Shown: piece by piece, positions 5,524 through 10,640 of the stretch
How the letters are laid out: each line of letters opens with the position of its first letter
Numbering within the stretch: position 1 is the first letter of the stretch
Notes under the pieces: generated by a model
Told to the model about the DNA's origin: nothing
The model's input: only the letters and a program-made list of their open reading frames with translations
Databases searched by the model: none
Position numbers and translations under genes: made by a program
Assembly (NCBI GenBank): GCA_029857855.1
Contig: JAOUGG010000041.1
Span: 1-10,640 of the forward strand
Origin: Acidimicrobiia bacterium
Lineage (GTDB): Bacteria > Actinomycetota > Acidimicrobiia > Acidimicrobiales > SZUA-35
Reading direction: 5' to 3'
Length of the DNA stretch: 10,640 bases

Positions 5524-7044
5524 TCAGGTGGGGGAGGGCCGGTAGAGCTCGTCGTAGGATCGACGGAGCTCGCCCTTTTGCACCTTGCCCATCGTGTTGC
5601 GGGGGAGGGCGTCGAGATAGATGTAGCGCTTCGGCTGCTTGAACTTCGCCAGCTTGTCGGCGAGGGCCGCCTGGAGCACGTCGTCGTTGATGTGGGATTC
5701 GGCCACGACGAAGGCGGTCACCGCCTCACCGAAGTCGTCATGAGGGAGACCAACCACGGCCGATTCGACGACGCCCGGCGTTTCATCGAGCTGGAGTTCG
5801 ATCTCCTTGGGGTAGACGTTGTAGCCCCCTGAGATGATCATGTCGCTGCCCCTCCCGGCGAGGGCCAGGCGGCCGTCACCGGTCAGCCAGCCGATGTCGC
5901 CGGTGCGGAAGAAGCCGTCGTCGGTGAACGACTCGTCGGTCTTGTCGGGCAGGAGCCAGTAACCCTTGAACAGGTGCGGTCCCCGGACCTGGACCATGCC
6001 GACATCACCATCGTCGACCGGCCGATCGGCTTGGTCGACGACGCGAAGTTCCATGTCGGGCAGTGCGTAGCCCACCGTGCCGGCCACCCGTTGCCCCTCG
6101 GGCGGGTTTGAGGTGATGATGCCGCACTCGGTCATCCCGTAGCGTTCGCAGATGACGTGACCGGTCCGCTCGGTGAACTGGTTGAAGACCACCTCGGTCA
6201 TCGGCGCCGAACCGCTGGTGAACATGCGGATCGTCTGGCAGTCGTGCGGTCCGAAGTCGGGGTCGTTGAGCAGCCGGACGTAGTGGGTGGGGACCCCCAT
6301 GTAGACGGTGGCGTCGCGGAGGTGACGACGCACCGTCTCGACGTCGAACCGGTGGCAGAAGATCACCTCCGATGCGTTGAGGATGGCGCAGTGCAAGGCG
6401 ACGAACAGGCCGTGGACGTGGAAGATCGGCAGGGTGTGGAGCAGCACGTCGCCCAGACGGAAACGCCAGATGTGGTGCAACGCGAGGGCGTTGGCCGCCA
6501 GCCCGGCGTGGGTCAACATAGCGCCCTTCGGCCGCCCGGTGGTGCCGGAGGTGTACAACATGGCGGCCACGTCGTTGGCATCGCGTTCGACGACCCCACC
6601 GAGGGCGGTGACCTGGGATGCGATGTCGGCCAGTGTGCCCCCGCCGTCGTGGCTGAGGGTGAAGGTGCGTTTGACGTTGGCGATGTCGGCCATCGGCTTC
6701 AACTTGCCGGCCAGATCGGGTGGGTAGACGAAGACCGCTGGCTCGGCATCGCCGAGGAAGAAGCCGATCTCGTCGGGCGTGTAGGCGGTGTTGAGCGGGA
6801 CGTAGACGAAGCCGGCCCGCAGGCAGGCGAAGTACAGGGCCACTGCATCGACCGACTTGTCGACCTGGACGACGACTCGATCCCCGGGCTGGGCACCCCC
6901 GTCGGCCAGCACGGCGGCCATGGCCGCACTGCGTCGATCGATCTGCCCGTAGGTATAGGACTCGCCGCCGGGGAGCGTCAGGAACGGATCGTCCCGGTTG
7001 TCCCCGAACTTGGTCGCGAAGAGCTCATAGATGTTGTGACTCAA
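5524..7044 (-). CDS. matB: Malonyl-CoA synthetase (MatB-like acyl-CoA ligase)
   Basis: This adenylate-forming enzyme probably joins malonate to CoA with ATP in the cytoplasm, supplying malonyl-CoA. With the TTG start at 7042-7044 it has 506 residues, the length of characterised MatB enzymes. The match to MatB as I recall it covers the whole protein, including the VQVDKS, LNTAYT and SGGYNVYPKE segments. Motifs: P-loop YTSGTTGRPKG at 164-174, ERYGMTE at 300-306, TGD at 381-383, GRGSDMIISGGYNVYP at 397-412 and PRNTMGKVQK at 481-490 with the catalytic Lys487. The TTG is preferred because MatB proteins begin just before the equivalent of HNIYELF. An ATG at 7120-7122 would add 26 residues that look unlike the family. 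The gene lies downstream of the geranylgeranyl-reductase-like gene on the same strand and may be cotranscribed; a strong terminator follows it. A methylmalonyl- or general fatty-acyl-CoA ligase is less likely. Confidence 0.88.
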   Translation of the reverse strand: MSHNIYELFATKFGDNRDDPFLTLPGGESYTYGQIDRRSAAMAAVLADGGAQPGDRVVVQVDKSVDAVALYFACLRAGFVYVPLNTAYTPDEIGFFLGDAEPAVFVYPPDLAGKLKPMADIANVKRTFTLSHDGGGTLADIASQVTALGGVVERDANDVAAMLYTSGTTGRPKGAMLTHAGLAANALALHHIWRFRLGDVLLHTLPIFHVHGLFVALHCAILNASEVIFCHRFDVETVRRHLRDATVYMGVPTHYVRLLNDPDFGPHDCQTIRMFTSGSAPMTEVVFNQFTERTGHVICERYGMTECGIITSNPPEGQRVAGTVGYALPDMELRVVDQADRPVDDGDVGMVQVRGPHLFKGYWLLPDKTDESFTDDGFFRTGDIGWLTGDGRLALAGRGSDMIISGGYNVYPKEIELQLDETPGVVESAVVGLPHDDFGEAVTAFVVAESHINDDVLQAALADKLAKFKQPKRYIYLDALPRNTMGKVQKGELRRSYDELYRPSPT

Positions 7045-7154
7045 CGTTGGTGCACCACGCTGCTGTTCCCCGGGGCCCAGCTGCCCCCGTTGATCCAGCG
7101 TAGTGCACGGCCCTCTTGCCATCCGGGATCAGCCGGCCCGGCGGGAGGCGTGTT

Positions 7155-8372
7155 TCAGCCGGTCGCCCGTGTTCGGCGCAGTAGCGGGTCGGCGGCGGCA
7201 AGAGCCTTGTCGGCCACGGTCAGGACCCGGCCGGCGGCACCCGGGGTGTCGGAGTCGATCAGGTTGCCCATCACGCCGAGCGTGATCTGGGCGATGGCGT
7301 CGGTCCCGACGGCCAGCTTGAGCCCGTTACGCAGAATCCACGGATGACCGATCAGGAACGAGAAGCGTCGACCGGTCCGGAGGAAGCTGTCGAAACGTTC
7401 GCCCACCGCGAGGTGGTACTTGATCGGGGCGGTCGCCGGGTCGGTTGCGAACAGCTCGGCGGCGAGCATGCCCGACTCGAGGCCGTAGTCGATCCCCTCA
7501 CCGTTCATCGGGTTGATCAGGCCGGCGGCATCGCCGACCGCCATCCATCCCGGTCCGTGCCGGCGCTGCGCGGTCATCGGCAGCCGCCAGGCCCGTGGCC
7601 GTTCCAGATTGGGTCCGATGTCCCAGGTCTTCTCGACCAGACCTCGATACGAGTCGAGGAGATGGTTGAGGTTGAGTTGCTTGAAGTTCTTCATGGTCGA
7701 CAGGGCGCCGACGCCGATGTTGACCGTGCCGTCGCCTGCAGGGAACATCCAGCCGTAGCCGGGCACAGCGGTGCCGTGTTCATCGAACAGGGTCAGGCAG
7801 GCCTCCAGATGGCGGTCGGCGTGACGGGGCGACTCCACATAGGTGCGGATGGCGAGACCGAAGGGCTCCCCGTCGACGCGCTCCGCTCCCAGCATCCTGG
7901 CCACCTGACCGGGGGCGCCGGTGGCGACAATCACCATGTCGGATGTATACGTCTGACCGCTGGCCTTGACCCCGACGACCCGCTCGCCGTCCATCAAGGG
8001 TGTCGCCTCCGATTCCCAGAACAGTTCCGCTCCGGCCTCGGTGGCGGCGTCGACCAGCGCCGCGTCCAGCCGCCGTCGGGGCCAGACCGCCCCGTGGCTC
8101 GGGAACCGGCTGGTCGTCGGCCAGGCCAGCTCACGTACCTTCGAACCGGCGATCATGCGCAGACCGTCGATCCGGTGGGCGCCATCGAGCCCGATGCCCA
8201 GCTCCTGGAGGGCTCCGACCGCCCTCGGGGTCAGGCCGTCACCACAGACCTTGTCGCGGCCGTAGCCCCGCTTCTCGAACACGGCGACCGACAAACCCTT
8301 ACGGGCGGCGACGATGGCCGCGGCCGCTCCGGCCGGTCCCGCTCCGATCACGATGAGGTCGTAGGCTGCCAC
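7155..8372 (-). CDS. Geranylgeranyl reductase family FAD-dependent oxidoreductase (MenJ-like)
   Basis: This flavoprotein family saturates isoprenoid double bonds: geranylgeranyl chains of chlorophyll and archaeal lipids, and one isoprene unit of menaquinone in the mycobacterial enzyme MenJ. In an actinobacterium the quinone role is the most likely, but this is inference. From the GTG at 8370-8372 the product has 405 residues. The FAD Rossmann motif DLIVIGAGPAGAAAA is at 5-19, CGDGLTPRAV at 43-52, the PGYGWMFP substrate-side motif at 204-211, and the second FAD motif GDAAGLINPMNGEGIDYG at 280-297. This start places the Rossmann strand at the N terminus as in homologues; the frame is open to an upstream GTG at 8459, but those 29 residues overlap a terminator hairpin and are Gly-rich. 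No TANNNT element was seen in the 73 bases between that hairpin and the start. The electron donor is not encoded nearby. Confidence 0.9.
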   Translation of the reverse strand: MAAYDLIVIGAGPAGAAAAIVAARKGLSVAVFEKRGYGRDKVCGDGLTPRAVGALQELGIGLDGAHRIDGLRMIAGSKVRELAWPTTSRFPSHGAVWPRRRLDAALVDAATEAGAELFWESEATPLMDGERVVGVKASGQTYTSDMVIVATGAPGQVARMLGAERVDGEPFGLAIRTYVESPRHADRHLEACLTLFDEHGTAVPGYGWMFPAGDGTVNIGVGALSTMKNFKQLNLNHLLDSYRGLVEKTWDIGPNLERPRAWRLPMTAQRRHGPGWMAVGDAAGLINPMNGEGIDYGLESGMLAAELFATDPATAPIKYHLAVGERFDSFLRTGRRFSFLIGHPWILRNGLKLAVGTDAIAQITLGVMGNLIDSDTPGAAGRVLTVADKALAAADPLLRRTRATG

Positions 8373-8445
8373 CTCTTCATGGTGCCCGAATCCGGGCTGA
8401 CCTCCGCCCCTCGGCCCTTCGATGTGACAGGTGGCCGACGCGGTG

Positions 8446-8482
8446 TCCCGCCCCACCACCGGACTACGGCGGTGGGACGGGA
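8446..8482 (-). terminator. Stem-loop terminator after the 83-residue membrane protein gene
   Basis: On the - strand the arms (8482-8467 and 8461-8446) form a 16-bp stem with a UAGUC loop; 14 pairs are Watson-Crick and two are G-U. On the + strand the two G-U positions become A-C mismatches, so the structure is specific to leftward transcripts. It starts 11 bases after the stop codon at 8494. No U tract follows, so termination may be partial and allow read-through into the reductase gene. Confidence 0.65.
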
Positions 8483-8493
8483 ACCGGGCTTGA

Positions 8494-8745
8494 TCAGCCG
8501 ATGATCTCAGCCATCAGCCGGCGGGCCTGCAGCTCGAGCTGGAGCTTGGCCAGGGCGTGGCCGTCGATCTCATCGATCTCGTTGACCTCGGTGATCACCT
8601 CACCGAGGGTCACGATCATCGGATCGTCGGTGACGGCACGGCGCTCCGCTCGTTCGAGCCGCTCCTGGTGGATCAGAACTCCACCGATTGCGAACAAGGC
8701 CAGCGTGGCCACCACCAGCAGGCTGATGAGTAGTGGGAACAACAT
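8494..8745 (-). CDS. Small single-pass membrane protein of unknown function
   Basis: This 83-residue protein was not recognised. A hydrophobic segment at about 2-25, starting directly after the Met, is followed by an acidic and basic cytoplasmic-looking helix rich in Glu, Arg and Leu (about 27-83), with the Glu/Asp/Ile patch EVITEVNEIDEID at 49-61. The lack of a cleavage site suggests an N-terminal anchor. The gene is well supported: the - strand sequence AGGAGGTGA lies 6 bases before the ATG at 8743-8745, the best Shine-Dalgarno in the window. A candidate promoter lies upstream and a stem-loop follows the stop. It lies upstream of the reductase gene on the same strand, but no shared function can be read. 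Its size and strong translation signal would suit an abundant accessory membrane protein. Confidence 0.8.
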   Translation of the reverse strand: MLFPLLISLLVVATLALFAIGGVLIHQERLERAERRAVTDDPMIVTLGEVITEVNEIDEIDGHALAKLQLELQARRLMAEIIG

Positions 8746-8792
8746 TGCAGGTCACCTCCTGTCCGAAATTACGTTTGCCGGTGTTTCCGGAC

Positions 8793-8818
8793 CGCACGGT
8801 GTCTGGATCGCACGGTGT
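8793..8818. repeat. Direct repeat CGCACGGTGT, possible operator or leader element
   Basis: CGCACGGTGT occurs at 8793-8802 and again at 8809-8818, a centre-to-centre spacing of 16 bases. A shorter CGGTGT copy sits at 8779-8784. The block is flanked by the inverted pair GTTTCC (8783-8788) and GGAAAC (8819-8824). It lies just downstream of the predicted start of transcription of the 83-residue protein gene, where a repressor could bind or an RNA element could form. Confidence 0.45.
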
Positions 8819-8827
8819 GGAAACGCA

Positions 8828-8855
8828 ATAGTAGGACGGATTTTGGTGCCGTAAA
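8828..8855 (-). promoter_or_regulatory. Candidate promoter of the 83-residue membrane protein gene
   Basis: On the - strand TTTACG (4/6 to TTGACA, bases 8855-8850) is separated by 16 bases from TACTAT (4/6 to TATAAT, bases 8833-8828). Transcription would start near 8821 and give a leader of about 75 bases that contains the CGCACGGTGT repeats and ends in the strong Shine-Dalgarno sequence. The surrounding bases are clearly more A/T-rich than the coding DNA. Confidence 0.4.
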
Positions 8856-8865
8856 GTACATATTT

Positions 8866-8880
8866 CCGCTGAAACAGCGG
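8866..8880. repeat. Short perfect hairpin in the divergent control region
   Basis: CCGCTG (8866-8871) and CAGCGG (8875-8880) are perfect complements around AAA. It lies just upstream of the candidate leftward promoter, in the 293-bp gap between two divergent genes (8746-9038). The rest of that gap shows no ORF that looks coding. The stem is short and may be a protein-binding dyad or chance. Confidence 0.35.
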
Positions 8881-9038
8881 GGTTTCGGAATTGTGCGGGG
8901 TGTCTGAGCGACGGGAGAAATCACGGGCAGGTCGGGCCACCGCTGAATACTTTCGAGGTTCCGATCCGGCGGTCTATTCGCAGCGCCGGACGGCTCCAGG
9001 GTCGCCTGCCCAGCCTCGTGTCTGCCATCATTGACCAT

Positions 9039-10640
9039 ATGCCGGAGGACGCCCACTTGAATTTCCGGCCGACCGAGGTGCTGGCCCCGATTCTGGGTAC
9101 CCATCTGGTCAGTGTCTTTCACAGCCAGCTTCGGACACTGGCGGAAAACCTCGAAAAAAAACGGGGTCAACCGCCGAAAACCTCGTTGGCGGCGGCGAAA
9201 CTGCTCCACCAGATGTTTGGCGACGAGGCGATCAGGGCGGTGCGATCGTCGACCGTACCGGCGGGCGTCGGATCCGATCGGAAGTCGCGGCCGGGCGACA
9301 TCCTTGATCTCGACGAACTGTCGGAACAGGGGATCGCTCATCACATCGAGGATCTGGAGGTCTGGCTCGGCGACGGGTCCTGGCTCGATCCGCCCTTCGA
9401 GGCATCACCGCTGCTGTCGATCATCGAACGGACCGTCGCCGATCTGACGGCCGACCTCGACCCGGACGGTGGGCCCCGCTCACAGTCGGTGGTCAAGCTG
9501 CTCGACAGCTATCGGGCGATGATCGACTGGGCCGAGGCCTTTCTCCTGCAGCGGCCCGACGACCAGGCTGCCCGCGACGAGGTCGTGCTGCTGACCGTCG
9601 CCCGCCTCAACATCCTCGACAATCCGCAAGCCGGCCAGAGGCCGGTGCAGGCCCACACCATCCTCAACCGGGCCTACGATCGTCTGCCCGAGAGCTGGGG
9701 CGACGACACCGCAATCGGGGTCACGACCTTCAGCAAGGGCCATTTCCGCAACGACCAGGCCACCTTCAACGACGTCTGCCGGGCCTTCGTCGTCGACCTT
9801 CTCCATCGGGCACTGCGACAAACGCCGCCCCGAACCATCTACCTGTCGACCACGATCTTCGACCAGTCGACCGGCTGGGTGCGAGCCGAACTCGACCAGA
9901 AGATCATCGACTGTCTGGCCGCGGGCTGGCGGATCATTCATGTCCTCAACCGCAGTGGCGACTCGTCGCCGTCGGCCAGAGCGAGGGTGCAGGCCGACTT
10001 CGCCACCCATCTCCTGGCCCACCTGCAAACCGATGGCGTCTACGTGCCCGTGCAATCCTCACCGGCCGACTCGACCGACATGGCGCTGGCCGACGGGGTC
10101 GGTGCCGTGGTGTTCCCAAGCATCGGCTACGGATCGGCGTCGGTCCGGCCTGCGGGTCCACCGAGCCCGGCCATGGCCATCCGTTGCATCACCGGCCGGG
10201 GTCGTGATGGTCCTGCGGCAACCCCGATCGTGGCCGAGCTGCGGGCCGAGGCCCGGACGGTGTTCGCCGACCACTCCGACGTGGAGGACGCCCATCTCGA
10301 TCGTCGGGAGTTGCCGTTCGGTTACCGGGTGCCGACCGACGATCTGCTGTGGTTCGATCGGCAGTTGACGGCCAGCGAACTGCTGGAAGGGGAGCGGTAC
10401 GCCCTGAAGAGCAGCATCACGATGTCAACGCTGCCCGACAGCGTCAGCGCCTCCCAATTCGATGCCTGGGAGCAGCAGCTTCGGCGCCTCGCCGATGGCG
10501 ATCCCGACCCGAGCGGTCTCGTGCGGAACTGGTCCGAATCGCTGATCGATCGGGCCGCCGCGTTCATCGACGAGCGAGGGATCGAGGCCGTCGCCGGGAT
10601 GCTTCGTCGACTCCGTCACAAGCGGTCGGTTCGCCACTTC
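9039..10640 (+). CDS. Large soluble protein of unknown function, 3' end cut by the window
   Basis: The frame is open for 534 codons from ATG 9039 to the last base with no stop, so the C terminus lies outside the window. There is no signal peptide or membrane segment. The N-terminal part (about 10-75) is helical and could hold a DNA-binding or oligomerisation fold; acidic helical sequence rich in Leu and Asp follows to about 220. A compact region at about 225-345 alternates hydrophobic strands and helices, such as TIYLSTTIFDQ and GWRIIHVLNRSGD. This weakly recalls the core of some large regulator-like proteins with an N-terminal helix-turn-helix, from memory only. No catalytic motif was recognised. 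The start is uncertain: neither ATG 9039 nor the in-frame GTG 9018 has a Shine-Dalgarno. Codons 39-41 contain a run of eight A, unusual in this GC-rich DNA. Confidence 0.75.
   Translation, partial: MPEDAHLNFRPTEVLAPILGTHLVSVFHSQLRTLAENLEKKRGQPPKTSLAAAKLLHQMFGDEAIRAVRSSTVPAGVGSDRKSRPGDILDLDELSEQGIAHHIEDLEVWLGDGSWLDPPFEASPLLSIIERTVADLTADLDPDGGPRSQSVVKLLDSYRAMIDWAEAFLLQRPDDQAARDEVVLLTVARLNILDNPQAGQRPVQAHTILNRAYDRLPESWGDDTAIGVTTFSKGHFRNDQATFNDVCRAFVVDLLHRALRQTPPRTIYLSTTIFDQSTGWVRAELDQKIIDCLAAGWRIIHVLNRSGDSSPSARARVQADFATHLLAHLQTDGVYVPVQSSPADSTDMALADGVGAVVFPSIGYGSASVRPAGPPSPAMAIRCITGRGRDGPAATPIVAELRAEARTVFADHSDVEDAHLDRRELPFGYRVPTDDLLWFDRQLTASELLEGERYALKSSITMSTLPDSVSASQFDAWEQQLRRLADGDPDPSGLVRNWSESLIDRAAAFIDERGIEAVAGMLRRLRHKRSVRHF

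Noticed and set aside
7045..7122. 26-residue N-terminal extension of the MatB-like protein from ATG 7122
   Set aside because: MatB homologues begin near the TTG at 7044 and the extension has no family-like sequence. It cannot be excluded, since the TTG lacks a strong ribosome binding site.
8348..8380. Ten-codon - strand ATG frame overlapping the reductase start (possible upstream ORF)
   Set aside because: It is very short, has no ribosome binding site and is expected by chance.
6157..8504. + strand open frames of 386-396 codons opposite the MatB-like and reductase genes
   Set aside because: The - strand genes carry catalytic motifs along their full lengths; the opposite frames are compositional shadows.
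9112..10368. Alternative + strand frames at 9112-9447 and 9940-10368 and a - strand frame at 9480-10055
   Set aside because: They lie within a single 534-codon open frame; their translations are Arg/Ser/Pro-rich as expected of shifted frames in GC-rich genes.
1..10640. CRISPR array, tRNA or rRNA gene, insertion sequence, phage or toxin-antitoxin genes
   Set aside because: No spaced repeats of CRISPR size, no tRNA cloverleaf, no transposase or integrase motifs were seen on reading both strands.

Overview
The window looks like chromosomal DNA of a high-GC actinobacterium. GTG and TTG starts are frequent, two genes appear to be leaderless, the ferredoxin has the actinobacterial CTGDGLC...CPGEC form, and a one-membrane-segment BON/OmpA protein recalls mycobacterial ArfA/OmpATb. 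A member of the Acidimicrobiia would fit, but that placement is inference and no marker here proves it. No rRNA, tRNA, CRISPR array, integrase or insertion sequence was seen.

Layout. (1) 1-1777, + strand: the 3' part of an ABC-transporter ATPase gene followed, with an ATGA overlap, by its NatB-type permease. (2) 1778-1950: a dense non-coding stretch between convergent genes, with a long stem-loop, a G-quadruplex motif and 15-bp tandem repeats running into the aroC stop codon. (3) 1951-3033, - strand: aroC, chorismate synthase, the last step of the shikimate pathway. (4) 3034-3085: a 52-bp divergent gap that seems to hold two back-to-back leaderless promoters. (5) 3086-4695, + strand: a small ferredoxin gene coupled by an ATGA overlap to a membrane-anchored protein with four BON-like units and an OmpA peptidoglycan-binding domain. 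(6) 4744-5442, - strand: an LmbE/PIG-L zinc deacetylase. (7) 5473-5509: a perfect rho-independent terminator. (8) 5524-8372, - strand: malonyl-CoA synthetase (MatB-like) preceded by a geranylgeranyl-reductase-family flavoprotein related to menaquinone reductase MenJ. (9) 8494-8745, - strand: an 83-residue membrane protein with an ideal ribosome binding site and its own stem-loop. (10) 8746-9038: an A/T-richer divergent control region with direct repeats. (11) 9039 to the window end, + strand: a large soluble protein of unknown function, cut by the window.

The genes do not form one pathway. They are mostly small transcription units separated by hairpins: an exporter, shikimate/aromatic metabolism, a redox and cell-envelope pair, amide deacetylation, malonate activation and isoprenoid/quinone reduction. 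The best candidates for something undescribed are the ferredoxin/BON-OmpA pair, the unknown gene at the right end, and the structured 3' region between the permease gene and aroC. No obvious new defence or mobile system is present.
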